From Pseudothermotoga_B sp051235805 (GTDB lineage Bacteria > Thermotogota > Thermotogae > Thermotogales > DSM-5069): DNA of 64,000 bases. Within the stretch, counting starts at the first letter, position 1. Each line of letters starts with the position of its first letter. The stretch spans positions 1,240,001-1,304,000 of the forward strand of contig NZ_JBPNXV010000001.1 in NCBI RefSeq assembly GCF_051235805.1, in the 5' to 3' direction. The translations under genes were made by a program, and so were the position numbers. The notes beneath the pieces are model-generated. The model was not told where the DNA came from. It saw nothing but the letters and a program-made list of their open reading frames with translations, and searched no databases. This document shows positions 52,688 to 61,148 of this stretch, piece after piece.

Positions 52688-53443
52688 TCACAGAGTTGCC
52701 CCAAGCCTTCTGGAGATCTCGCGTGCAGTTTTGAGAACTTCATTCGCGACGACGGCTGTGAGCTGTTCGCTGAAGGAACCAGCTGCTGCCGTGACACTAA
52801 TGCCGCCAATCACGTTTCCAGTGTAATCGAAAACAGGCGCACCAATGCACTTCACTCCGGCTTCATTTTCTTCGTCATCGATAGCATAACCTCTTTGTTT
52901 TGTTCGAGAGAGTTCCTCAAATAAACGGTTTACATCTGTGATGGTTTTTGGAGTCTGCTTCTCCAATTTCACATTCGAAGTATATTTTTTGAGTTCTTCG
53001 GTAGAAAGAAATGCTAGAATGGCTTTTCCAAAAGCAGTTGAATAGAGTCTCATTCTCATACCTATTCTGGAAATAGTCGGTATCGTTCGAGCGCTTTCGA
53101 TCTTGTCAACATAGACACCTTCAAAACCGTCTACTATGGCAAAATGGACAGTCATACCTGTTCTTTCCATGAGATCAACCAAGAAAGGATGCGCTATTTC
53201 TCTGGCTTGAACATTTCTCAAGATAATGCTTCCGAGTTCGACAACTTTGTAAGACGGCATGTATCTATGACTGTAAGGCTCTTTGCACAGATATCCAGAC
53301 CTTACCAAGGTCTCAAGGTGCTTATAGACTGCCGGTGGAGACATCTTCATATACTGTGCGATATCCTGAATTCTTGAACCGGTCTTTTTTGTTATCACGA
53401 ACTCCAAGATCTTCAAAGCTTTTTCAACAGATCCTATCGCCAT
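52688..53443 (-). CDS. IclR-family transcriptional regulator
   Basis: A 251-residue regulator with an N-terminal winged helix (VEKALKILEFV, MSPPAVYKHLETLVRSGYL) and a C-terminal effector domain (LMERTGMTVHFAIVDGFEGVYVDKI, GKAILAFLS, RGYAIDDEENEAGVKCIGAPVFD). IclR proteins of Thermotogae beside kdgK are thought to control pectin and 2-keto-3-deoxygluconate use. Its ATG starts on the base next to the kdgK stop, so the two are co-transcribed; autoregulation of the pair through the inverted repeat upstream of kdgK is plausible. Confidence 0.93.
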   Translation of the reverse strand: MAIGSVEKALKILEFVITKKTGSRIQDIAQYMKMSPPAVYKHLETLVRSGYLCKEPYSHRYMPSYKVVELGSIILRNVQAREIAHPFLVDLMERTGMTVHFAIVDGFEGVYVDKIESARTIPTISRIGMRMRLYSTAFGKAILAFLSTEELKKYTSNVKLEKQTPKTITDVNRLFEELSRTKQRGYAIDDEENEAGVKCIGAPVFDYTGNVIGGISVTAAAGSFSEQLTAVVANEVLKTAREISRRLGATL

Positions 53444-54466
53444 TTATCTCACCACTCGCCCCGAGCCTTCTCCTTTTGCAACTTTCTTGACTTCTTCCAA
53501 AGTGACTTGGTTGAAGTCACCAATTATAGTATGTTTCAAGCAAGAAGCCGCAACTGCAAAATCCAAAGTTTCCTGTGGCTTCATTCCCATAATCGTGCCG
53601 TAGATCACACCAGCTGCAAATGAATCACCTGCGCCAACTCTATCAACTATGTGAACGGTGTATTGTCTGCTGTGGTAGAAATCATCATCATCGAGTAAGA
53701 CAGCAGACCAACCGTTCAAATTCGCCACAATACTTTCTCTAAGACTGATCGCCACTTTCTTAAAACCAAATCTCTCCCTCAGTCTGCGACAAACTTGTTC
53801 ATAACCAGCCAAGCTGAGTTTACCTTCTACGATGTTTGAATCATCTGCATGTATTCCAAAAACCTTCTCTGTGTCTTCTTCGTTGGCAAAGAGCACATCG
53901 ACATACTGGACAAGTTCACTCATCACACCTCGTGCCTTTTCCTCGCTCCACAGTTTTGCGCGGTAGTTGAGATCACAGGAAACTGTTATGTTTTTCTCCT
54001 TAGCTTTGTTTAAAGCATTCCTGCAAGATTCTACAAGATTGTCTCCAAGAGCGGGGGTAATACCAGTAAAATGAAGCCAAGTCGCGTCTTTAAGAATTTC
54101 ATCCCAGTTGAAATCTTGCGGTTTGGAGAGTGCAAAGACTGAGTTGGCTCTGTCGTATATCACCTTTGATGGTCTTTGAGAAAAACCTGTTTCCAGAAAG
54201 TACAGTCCAAGGCGGCCCTCTCCAAAACAGATGTGAGATAGATCAACACCATACTGCCTGAGAGTTCTCAAGACAGCCTGACCCAATTCGTTGCTCGGTA
54301 GTTTTGTCACAAAGCTGACATCAATACCGAAGTTCGCAAGTGATACTGCCACATTTGCCTCTGCTCCGGCATACGTGACTTCAAACTGATTGGCTTGAAC
54401 CAACCGCAAGTACCCTGGTGTTGCAAGTCTCATCATTATCTCTCCAAAGGTAACCACCTTTGCCAT
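53444..54466 (-). CDS. kdgK: 2-keto-3-deoxygluconate kinase (PfkB family)
   Basis: Phosphorylates 2-keto-3-deoxygluconate in uronic-acid degradation. The 340 residues begin KVVTFGEIMMRL, with the substrate segment TYAGAEANVAVSLANFG and the catalytic VDRVGAGDSFAAGVI near residue 290. The pattern FEVTYAGAEANVA is that of KDG kinases, and the adjacent IclR regulator supports it. I chose ATG 54466, preceded by GGAGGTGG; the frame is open far upstream but overlaps the divergent permease gene. The KDPG aldolase is not in the window. Confidence 0.88.
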   Translation of the reverse strand: MAKVVTFGEIMMRLATPGYLRLVQANQFEVTYAGAEANVAVSLANFGIDVSFVTKLPSNELGQAVLRTLRQYGVDLSHICFGEGRLGLYFLETGFSQRPSKVIYDRANSVFALSKPQDFNWDEILKDATWLHFTGITPALGDNLVESCRNALNKAKEKNITVSCDLNYRAKLWSEEKARGVMSELVQYVDVLFANEEDTEKVFGIHADDSNIVEGKLSLAGYEQVCRRLRERFGFKKVAISLRESIVANLNGWSAVLLDDDDFYHSRQYTVHIVDRVGAGDSFAAGVIYGTIMGMKPQETLDFAVAASCLKHTIIGDFNQVTLEEVKKVAKGEGSGRVVR

Positions 54467-54478
54467 ATTTCCACCTCC

Positions 54479-54494
54479 ATTTTCCATTAGGAAA
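54479..54494. promoter_or_regulatory. Possible IclR-type operator upstream of kdgK
   Basis: TTTCC and GGAAA form an inverted repeat around ATTA, lying between the kdgK promoter and its ribosome site. Short palindromes with TTCC/GGAA arms are typical of IclR-family operators, and an IclR gene is in the same transcript. Confidence 0.4.
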
Positions 54495-54527
54495 TCTACT
54501 GTCTCATAGATTAAATACTGCTGTGAA

Positions 54528-54536
54528 ATTATATCA
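54528..54536 (-). promoter_or_regulatory. Extended -10 promoter for kdgK
   Basis: On the minus strand TGATATAAT is a perfect extended -10 element, 62 nt before the kdgK ATG. The -35 region is weak. Confidence 0.6.
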
Positions 54537-54559
54537 TACCCATTTGAACAAGAAAGCTG

Positions 54560-54588
54560 TTGACATAGATGAACAACGGTGGTAGACT
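54560..54588 (+). promoter_or_regulatory. Promoter for the uracil/xanthine permease gene
   Basis: A perfect TTGACA (54560-54565) and TAGACT (54583-54588) are 17 bp apart. Transcription would start near 54595, a few bases before the PyrR-type hairpin. Confidence 0.8.
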
Positions 54589-54598
54589 TTACCAAGAA

Positions 54599-54633
54599 TC
54601 CTTTAATTTGCCCCAGTGAGGGCAGGAAGGAGG
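54599..54633 (+). promoter_or_regulatory. PyrR-type binding hairpin overlapping the ribosome site
   Basis: An upper 5-bp stem (TGCCC 54609-54613 and GGGCA 54620-54624) carries the hexaloop CAGTGA, which fits the CNGNGA loop of PyrR-binding RNAs. Below an internal loop, TCCTT (54599-54603) pairs with AAGGA (54627-54631), part of the AAGGAGG ribosome site. Binding of PyrR with UMP would therefore be expected to hide the ribosome site and lower permease translation. There is no T run, so control would be translational. The mechanism is inferred; the base pairing and loop are seen. Confidence 0.65.
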
Positions 54634-54640
54634 AAAGAGA

Positions 54641-55852
54641 ATGGAAACACAGATTTCCCTGGTTCAGCAACGTGTGACTGGCTGGCGTCATTTTGTTCTT
54701 TCCCTTCAACACTTCATCGCAATGTTTGGTGCAACGGTTTTGGTTCCTCTTTTAACAGGACTTGATCCACTTGTTGCTCTATTCACAGCCGGTGCAGGGA
54801 CGCTTTTGTTTCATGCGACCACTTCAGGTATTGTACCAGTCTTTCTCGGTTCGAGCTTCGCCTTTATCGCGCCAGTTCTGTTGGTCAAGGAAAAGTTCAA
54901 CGATTTGTCCTACGCAACGGGTGGTATCTTCGTAGCAGGGCTTGTGTATCTTTTGTTTGCACTTGTCGTGTGGGCTCTTGGCGTTGAAAAGGTAAACAAG
55001 CTCTTTCCACCGGTTGTAACAGGTCCCATGATCATCGTTATAGGTCTCACTCTGAGTCCCGTGGCGATCCAGATGGCGAGTACCAACTGGTCAATCGCAA
55101 TCGCAGTGATCATAACGGTCATATTGGTCTCGGCCTTCCTGAAAGGCTTCTGGAGTTTGATACCCGTCTTAACCGGAGTGGTGGTTGGATACATAATCGC
55201 ACTGATCTCAGGACAAGTTGACATCTCTCCATTACAACAGACAGCTTGGTTGAGCTTGCCGAAGTTCATATTGCCAAAGTTTGACTGGGCGGCTGTCACA
55301 ATAATTGCACCGGTCTCAATTGCGACTTTCATGGAACACATAGGTGATATAACAACTAATGGAGCAGTCGTCGGGAAGAATTTCTTCAAGCACCCTGGGC
55401 TTCACAGAACACTAATAGGTGATGGTTTGGCAACGTCCTTGGCTGGTCTTCTGGGCGGACCAGCAAATACCACTTACAGTGAAAACACGGGTGTTTTGGC
55501 GTTGACTAAAGTTTACGATCCAAGAGTTCTCAGGGGAGCCGCATTTCTTGCTATGGTTGTGGCATTTGTTTCGAAGTTTGGTGCTTTGCTCAGAACTATT
55601 CCAAGTTGTGTCATAGGCGGTATCAGCTTGATACTTTTTGGTATGATCGCTTCCGTTGGAATCAGAACACTGGTAAACGCCAAAGTTGATTTCTCAAAAG
55701 CCAAAAACCTCTTGGTAGCATCTCTCATATTGACCATAGGTATCGGGGGTGCATCACTAAAAATCGGTCCCGTTGAGCTGAAAGGTCTCAGCCTTGCGGC
55801 GATAGTAGGTATCCTTGCCAATTTGTTGATCGTTGAGAGAAAAGAAGAATAG
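54641..55852 (+). CDS. Uracil/xanthine permease (NCS2 family)
   Basis: Nucleobase:cation symporter of 403 residues with about 12-14 membrane segments. Family motifs: LSLQHFIAMFGATVLVPLLTG at the start, the GSSFAFIAP segment, EHIGDITTNGAVVGKNF (about 228-244, with the substrate-binding glutamate) and GGPANTTYSENTGVLALTKV (about 271-290). The EHIGD and NTTYSEN blocks are those of uracil permeases (UraA/PyrP) rather than purine transporters, and the PyrR-type leader hairpin agrees. GGAGG precedes the ATG. Confidence 0.93.
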   Translation: METQISLVQQRVTGWRHFVLSLQHFIAMFGATVLVPLLTGLDPLVALFTAGAGTLLFHATTSGIVPVFLGSSFAFIAPVLLVKEKFNDLSYATGGIFVAGLVYLLFALVVWALGVEKVNKLFPPVVTGPMIIVIGLTLSPVAIQMASTNWSIAIAVIITVILVSAFLKGFWSLIPVLTGVVVGYIIALISGQVDISPLQQTAWLSLPKFILPKFDWAAVTIIAPVSIATFMEHIGDITTNGAVVGKNFFKHPGLHRTLIGDGLATSLAGLLGGPANTTYSENTGVLALTKVYDPRVLRGAAFLAMVVAFVSKFGALLRTIPSCVIGGISLILFGMIASVGIRTLVNAKVDFSKAKNLLVASLILTIGIGGASLKIGPVELKGLSLAAIVGILANLLIVERKEE

Positions 55853-55874
55853 TTCAGATCTGATCTTAGATGTC

Positions 55875-55903
55875 AAGGTGACCTTTTGATGAGGTCACCT
55901 TTT
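55875..55903 (+). terminator. Intrinsic terminator after the permease gene
   Basis: AAGGTGACC and GGTCACCTT form a 9-bp stem with a 9-nt loop and end in four T residues, 22 nt after the permease stop. Confidence 0.85.
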
Positions 55904-55936
55904 CTGTTAGAATAATCATCAAAGGAGAGTGACCCT

Positions 55937-56521
55937 TTGAATATACACAGAGCGCTTATAAGTGTTTGGGATAAGACAGGTATTGTGGATTTTGCCTTGC
56001 AGTTGAAGAATCGAGATATTTCGATACTGGCAACCCATGGGACATCGTTGTTCCTAAAAGAACACGGTATAGATGTTGTTGAGATCGATCAATTCACGGG
56101 TTTTCCTCAATTGCTCGATGGAAGGGTAAAAACGATGCACCCAAAGATCTTCGCAGCTGTGCTTGCAAGAATCTCAGATCAAAACCATCTTAAACAACTT
56201 TCTCAGCTCGGAATTGAACCCATCGACATGGTAGTTGTTAATCTCAGGCCAATTCCAAAGGTGTCAGATGAAAAAAGTTTGCTCGAATCAATCGATATAG
56301 GTGGAGTCGCTTTGCTCAGAGCCGCGGCGAAGAATTACAGAGATGTTGTACCTATTTGTGATCAAAAGGATTATGCGTTTGTAATCGATTCGATAGATCA
56401 ATGTGGAGATATAGTCCTTCAAGAGAGAAGAAGGTTGTGCGCCAAGGCGTTTTTCGTCTGTGGTGAATACGATTTAGCAATTTACAAAGTGCTCAGTGAC
56501 CTCTTTGCGATCGAGTCATAA
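55937..56521 (+). CDS. Stand-alone IMP cyclohydrolase domain (PurH N-terminal half)
   Basis: The 194 residues correspond to the methylglyoxal-synthase-fold IMP cyclohydrolase half of bifunctional PurH, which closes FAICAR to IMP. Seen: ALISVWDKTGIVDFA, LATHGTSLFLKEHG, the LLDGRVKTMHPKI loop (about 63-75) and DIGGVALLRAAAKNY (about 124-138). The frame ends naturally at the domain boundary; the C-terminal AICAR transformylase is absent, and no second piece follows. The usual NLYPF block reads NLRPI here, replacing a tyrosine that lies in the active site of known enzymes. TTG start after AAAGGAGAG. A truncated or repurposed PurH is the alternative. Confidence 0.82.
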   Translation: MNIHRALISVWDKTGIVDFALQLKNRDISILATHGTSLFLKEHGIDVVEIDQFTGFPQLLDGRVKTMHPKIFAAVLARISDQNHLKQLSQLGIEPIDMVVVNLRPIPKVSDEKSLLESIDIGGVALLRAAAKNYRDVVPICDQKDYAFVIDSIDQCGDIVLQERRRLCAKAFFVCGEYDLAIYKVLSDLFAIES

Positions 56522-56523
56522 AG

Positions 56524-57201
56524 GTGGTAGAATTCAATTTGAAAGTCGATTCATCGATCCAACATTTAATACTCGAAGGTGCAAAGACTTTGAAGATTTT
56601 AGATTTGCTTTTTCCAAACAGATGTTCGCTATGTGGATGTACGATAAAGATGACTGAGCTCATCTGTGAAAAATGCATGGCAGAGTTATCAAACGGACCT
56701 ATAACCTTGCGCGAGAAAGATGAGTTCTTTGAAGCATACTTCTACGGAAGGTATGAATCCAAACTCAGAGAGTTGATTCTCCTTTACAAGAATGCCCACC
56801 ATTGGAGACTACATGAAATTCTCGCCCTTTTTATTGTGAAGACTATCGAGCGATATCCTTCCGTTGCCCAGAGCATAACGTGGGTCCCTTCCAGTTTGTT
56901 TTCACTTGAAGAACGTGGTTTTGATACAATGCTGTTGATAGCACAAGCAGTCTCAAGGAAGATTCATATCCCCATCAAGTCAGTCTTGCAATCCTCTTCT
57001 CGATCCAACAAAAGAGGTATGACACGCCAAGAGAGACGGAATTCTGTCAAGGGATCTTTTCTCGCCTTCAGAGGAGTAAACGAGGACATCGCGCTCATCG
57101 ACGATGTTTTCACCACTGGATCTACCGTCAAGGAATGTGCTAAGGTATTGAAGGAAGCCGGTGCAAGATCTATCACAGTCTATTGCATCGCAAGGGCTTA
57201 A
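56524..57201 (+). CDS. ComF/GntX-family phosphoribosyltransferase-like protein
   Basis: A 225-residue protein with an N-terminal zinc finger (RCSLCGC, then CEKCMAEL, about 40-60) and a C-terminal phosphoribosyltransferase fold with the PRPP motif IALIDDVFTTGSTVKEC (about 186-202). ComF proteins are involved in DNA uptake and, more generally, single-strand DNA handling; the enzymatic activity is uncertain. The N-terminus is about 30 residues longer than typical. Start GTG 56524 lies 2 nt after the previous stop; a TTG at 56539 is the alternative. Confidence 0.85.
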   Translation: MVEFNLKVDSSIQHLILEGAKTLKILDLLFPNRCSLCGCTIKMTELICEKCMAELSNGPITLREKDEFFEAYFYGRYESKLRELILLYKNAHHWRLHEILALFIVKTIERYPSVAQSITWVPSSLFSLEERGFDTMLLIAQAVSRKIHIPIKSVLQSSSRSNKRGMTRQERRNSVKGSFLAFRGVNEDIALIDDVFTTGSTVKECAKVLKEAGARSITVYCIARA

Positions 57202-57215
57202 GGGAGGTGTATCTG

Positions 57216-59195
57216 GTGTCTGTGCGTTCAAAGATCGTTCTTCTGGTTGTTGTCTTTGTGGTTCTGGCAGTGGTGGTGGTGACCTTTCTAAATATTGTAA
57301 CAATCAGAGGCAGGTTAACTAGTTTTGCCATCAGTGCGATGGAACAAAAGGCTGAAAAAGAATCGATGACTATCGATCACTGGTTCTCACAAAGGTTTTC
57401 CGAGATGAACAGTATTGCTTCGAACTTCGAAAGTTATCTGATGATCTTCGAAAAATCGATGATTGTCTTGGCATTGAAATCTCATTCTGACACACTCGGG
57501 AAATTCGGTTTCGAAGATTATCTGTTGGCAAAGACAAATGGCAAGGCTTTCACATACAAGGAACAGGAAATAGAAATCTCGAACTATGAATTCTTTCGTG
57601 CTATAGTATCTGAAGGTAAAGAGAATTCTGTTCAAGATAACGTCGAATGGCAAGGAGTTAAATCGGTAGTTCTCGCATCCAGAATAGTCGGATACGATGG
57701 GAGTACTTCAGGTGTTTTCGCCGCAGTGATATCTCAAGAGAAATTCTGGGAGATGTTGAAATCTGTCACATATGGCAAATCTGGATACAGCTTTCTGACG
57801 AACTCACAGGGAACTGTCCTGGCACATCCGAAGAAAGAATATGTTTCGAAGACTTTGAGCCAGATCAGTGAGTCTCTAAGAGTGCTCGAAGATCAAATTC
57901 GCAAAGGAATGGTTGGTTCTGTGATATACGACTTTGATGGTGAAAGAAAGATTGCAGCGATCTCAAACCTTTCGTCAACAAGGTGGGCTTTCGTTTTGAC
58001 GATGCCCTACAAAGAAATAGAGGAAATATTCGTTGAAACACTCTGGAAGACCTTGATCGCTTCGAGTGTTGTCGTACTGACCAGTATAATCGTAGGGATG
58101 TTCTTCGGTAGGAGAATCACCAAACCATTACGAATGTTAGTCATAGAAGCTGAGCGTGTTGCCCAAGGTGATCTGACGAAAAGCGCAATGAATCTGACCG
58201 AGCGAAATGACGAAATCGGCAAACTTTCCAAAACCTTCCAATTGCTCTCCGAAAGCCTAAAAGAAAGCGTGATCAAGATCAAAGAGCTTGGCAACCGAAT
58301 GGAGGACTTTTCGGCAGAGATATCCACAAGTGTGAGAGATGCAACCGCTTTGTCAGATCAGGCTCAAGCATCATCTGAGCAAGTTGGAAAGAGTGTTGAG
58401 GAAATTGTCTCGTCGATTGCACAAGTGAGTTCAGGTATGGAAGAGATCTCATCTGGTGCTGACAACACAGCAAGAGATGCTTCAAAACTCGCTGAAAGTT
58501 CTGAAAAGCTCAAAAGCAAAGCTCTCTTTACTCAAAATTCGATGAAAGAACTGGCATCCATCATGCAACAGGCCGTGGGTCGTGGCGAGATGTCAATGGA
58601 AGTTGTCCAGAAATTGGTCGATCTGTCAAATCGCATTGGTGAAATAACAAATGCAATTTACAAAATAGCCGAGCAGACAAACTTGTTGGCACTGAATGCT
58701 GCGATAGAGGCTGCCCGGGCTGGCGAGGCAGGAAGGGGGTTTGCAGTAGTTGCAGATGAGATAAGAAAACTTGCAGAAGAGAGCAGAAGGGCAACAGAGG
58801 AAGTTACAGAGATCTTGAGACAAATAAGATCTCAGATCACTTTGGTAGCTCAAGGTGGAGCCGAGGTGGTCCAACATGTAGACAGGTCGTTGAAAGCAGT
58901 CAAAGAAGCTGTTTTGCAAACCGAGAGTATGGTGAAGGACACAGAGGAGCTCGCATCAATGACCAACGACTTGGCAGCAACAAGTCAAGAGCAGAGCGGG
59001 GCAGTGGAGGAGATCAGTACAGCTTTGGACAGGATCACTAAGAACGTTGAAGGAGTTTCTGAGATAACTGGTATGGTCTCGAAATCTGTTTTGGAAGGGA
59101 CCAAACAGATCAAAGGGCTTTCCACAAAGGTTGACGAATTGTCGAGCATGGTACTTGAATTGAAAACCCTTTCTGATCGTTTCAAAACTCAGTAG
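57216..59195 (+). CDS. Methyl-accepting chemotaxis protein with dCache sensor
   Basis: A 659-residue chemoreceptor of standard layout: membrane span 1 (about 7-27), periplasmic dCache domain (about 30-275, with GKSGYSFLTNSQGTVLAHP), span 2 (about 278-300), HAMP (RRITKPLRMLVIEAERVAQG onwards) and the coiled-coil signalling domain with tip EQTNLLALNAAIEAARAGEA (about 488-508). GTG at 57216 follows GGGAGGTG; an upstream in-frame start overlaps comF. The next gene, an ABC permease, starts within 13 nt, so the receptor and the transporter are probably one operon and may respond to the same ligand. Confidence 0.92.
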   Translation: MSVRSKIVLLVVVFVVLAVVVVTFLNIVTIRGRLTSFAISAMEQKAEKESMTIDHWFSQRFSEMNSIASNFESYLMIFEKSMIVLALKSHSDTLGKFGFEDYLLAKTNGKAFTYKEQEIEISNYEFFRAIVSEGKENSVQDNVEWQGVKSVVLASRIVGYDGSTSGVFAAVISQEKFWEMLKSVTYGKSGYSFLTNSQGTVLAHPKKEYVSKTLSQISESLRVLEDQIRKGMVGSVIYDFDGERKIAAISNLSSTRWAFVLTMPYKEIEEIFVETLWKTLIASSVVVLTSIIVGMFFGRRITKPLRMLVIEAERVAQGDLTKSAMNLTERNDEIGKLSKTFQLLSESLKESVIKIKELGNRMEDFSAEISTSVRDATALSDQAQASSEQVGKSVEEIVSSIAQVSSGMEEISSGADNTARDASKLAESSEKLKSKALFTQNSMKELASIMQQAVGRGEMSMEVVQKLVDLSNRIGEITNAIYKIAEQTNLLALNAAIEAARAGEAGRGFAVVADEIRKLAEESRRATEEVTEILRQIRSQITLVAQGGAEVVQHVDRSLKAVKEAVLQTESMVKDTEELASMTNDLAATSQEQSGAVEEISTALDRITKNVEGVSEITGMVSKSVLEGTKQIKGLSTKVDELSSMVLELKTLSDRFKTQ

Positions 59196-59207
59196 GAGGT
59201 GAAATCT

Positions 59208-60245
59208 TTGGCTGCTTATATCATCAGAAGATTTTTGCTCTTACCACTGATTTTGTTTGGCATATCTCTGATTGTTTTTGGAATGATTCAGAGTCTCGGT
59301 TCTGACAGACTCTTAGCGGCTTATGTGAACCCTGGATTGTTGGACAAGTTAACGCCGAATCAGTTGGAGAAGATAAAGGAAAAGTATGGATTGAAAGACC
59401 CGATGGTTGTCAGATATGCCAAATGGTTGAAGAATACTCTAACGGGTGATCTGGGATGGTCTGTGGTGGGTAAAGAGCCTGTTAAGAACGCCATACTCAA
59501 CAGACTTCCATGGACAGTTGAACTTGCACTTTACTCAATCATCCCAGTAGTCTTCGTTGGGGTGTGGTTGGGAATAGTAGCAGCAGTAAACCGCGACAAA
59601 TTTGTCGATCATTTTGTACGCATCTTCGCCGTAGTAGGTTGGAGTTTTCCAGATTTCGTTTTTGGCCTAATCGTGCTGATGATTTTCTACAGTATGCTTG
59701 GTTGGTTTCCACCAGGAAATCTGAGCTTCTGGGCTGACGTGGTCGTAAAATCACCTGAGTTCAAGAGATTCACTTCTTTGGTGACGATAGACGCACTTTT
59801 GAACGGTAGATTTGATATCTTTGTTGATGCCTTGCAACACATGATCGCACCCATATTGACACTCTCTTGGCTCTGGTGGGCTTACTTGCTGAGAATCACG
59901 CGTTCGAGCATGCTCGAGGTACTCACAAAGGAGTACATTCGTACAGCGAGGGCAAAGGGTTTAGCTGAGAATGTTGTCATACACAAACACGCTCGAAAGA
60001 ATGCGATGATACCGGTTATCACAGTCGGCGGTGGTATGGTAATACAACTTTTTGCCGGTACAGTCATCGTTGAAATGGTCTTCAACAGAACCGGAATGGG
60101 TAGTTTCACAGCGGTGGCAGCCACCCAGCTTGATTATGCGTCGATCATGGCTTCTACGCTCTTCTATTCTTTGATTCTCGTTATAGGTAATCTTGTAATC
60201 GACATATTGTACGCCGCAGTAGATCCAAGAATACGTTTCAGCTGA
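59208..60245 (+). CDS. ABC transporter permease, DppB/OppB type (second system)
   Basis: Membrane permease, 345 residues, with six spans, LGSDRLLAAYVNPG in place of the usual PADP-containing N-terminal loop, LTGDLGWSVVGKEPV, and the EAA-type loop EYIRTARAKGLAENVVIHKHA (about 240-260). TTG start after GGAGGTGA (59195-59202); GTG 59199 lies inside that site. Unlike the first system, no binding-protein gene precedes it; the chemoreceptor gene does. Confidence 0.92.
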   Translation: MAAYIIRRFLLLPLILFGISLIVFGMIQSLGSDRLLAAYVNPGLLDKLTPNQLEKIKEKYGLKDPMVVRYAKWLKNTLTGDLGWSVVGKEPVKNAILNRLPWTVELALYSIIPVVFVGVWLGIVAAVNRDKFVDHFVRIFAVVGWSFPDFVFGLIVLMIFYSMLGWFPPGNLSFWADVVVKSPEFKRFTSLVTIDALLNGRFDIFVDALQHMIAPILTLSWLWWAYLLRITRSSMLEVLTKEYIRTARAKGLAENVVIHKHARKNAMIPVITVGGGMVIQLFAGTVIVEMVFNRTGMGSFTAVAATQLDYASIMASTLFYSLILVIGNLVIDILYAAVDPRIRFS

Positions 60246-60258
60246 GGAGGTTACGACT

Positions 60259-61137
60259 GTGAGGACGGAAACCAAGAGAATCATAAAGAGATTGCTGAGG
60301 AATCCTTCGGCTGTTCTGGGCTTTTCGCTGCTCATCTTCTTCACATTAATCGCGATCTTTGCACCGATCATATGCCCACCACAGTCTTACAATCCGTATA
60401 TGATACCAATAGCTACCTGGGACAAGACACCTCAACCACCGACAACAGAACACCCCTTTGGAATTATAGATGGAAGAGACATCTTCTACGGGGTCGTTTG
60501 GGGTACGAGAACCGCTTTCAAGGTAGGATTGATCGTGACGCTCATTTCGACCTTAATTGGTCTGTTGATAGGTTCCGTTGCAGGTTATTTTGGAGGCTGG
60601 CTCGATGAGGTTCTCATGAGAATAACAGACATATTCCTCTCAATACCATATATACTCGCCGCGATCGTAGTCACCGCCTTCCTGGGAATGGGTCTGAACA
60701 AGGTGATGATCTCTTTGGTCATGTTTGGTTGGATGGCAACAGCAAGACTGATAAGAGGAAACATTTTGCAGGTTAGGGAAGAACAATATGTTTTAGCGGC
60801 AAGAGCTCTTGGAGTCAACGATTACTTGGTGATACTCAGACACGTACTGCCCAACACTATTTTCCCTGTGATCATACAGGCAACGATGAGGATAGGATCG
60901 CTTGTCATAACGGCAGCGGCTTTGAGTTTTCTTGGGTTGGGTGCACCAATTGGGTATGCCGACTGGGGTTCTTTGCTCAATTTTGCAAGAAATTGGTTAC
61001 TTGGGTCTTCAGGTGAAGCCTTTAAGTACTGGTACGCGATTGTCTATCCAGGTGTTGCTATGGTGCTTTTCGTGCTCGCTTGGAACCTTGTTGGTGATGC
61101 CTTGAGAGACGTCTTTGACCCGAGACTTAGAGGATGA
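60259..61137 (+). CDS. ABC transporter permease, DppC/OppC type (second system)
   Basis: Second permease, 292 residues. It shows EHPFGIIDGRDIFYGVVWG where DppC proteins have GTD..GRD, then six spans and the EAA loop AARALGVNDYLVILRHVLPN. The missing TD in this motif (GIIDGRD) is a small divergence from the first system. GTG start after GAGGAGGTT, 13 nt from the previous gene. Confidence 0.92.
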   Translation: MRTETKRIIKRLLRNPSAVLGFSLLIFFTLIAIFAPIICPPQSYNPYMIPIATWDKTPQPPTTEHPFGIIDGRDIFYGVVWGTRTAFKVGLIVTLISTLIGLLIGSVAGYFGGWLDEVLMRITDIFLSIPYILAAIVVTAFLGMGLNKVMISLVMFGWMATARLIRGNILQVREEQYVLAARALGVNDYLVILRHVLPNTIFPVIIQATMRIGSLVITAAALSFLGLGAPIGYADWGSLLNFARNWLLGSSGEAFKYWYAIVYPGVAMVLFVLAWNLVGDALRDVFDPRLRG

Positions 61138-61148
61138 GGAGTGGTACC

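Noticed and set aside
52028..52924. 298-codon plus-strand frame opposite the DUF4897-like and IclR genes
   Set aside because: It has odd composition with many Cys and Arg, no ribosome site, and is the mirror of two supported genes.
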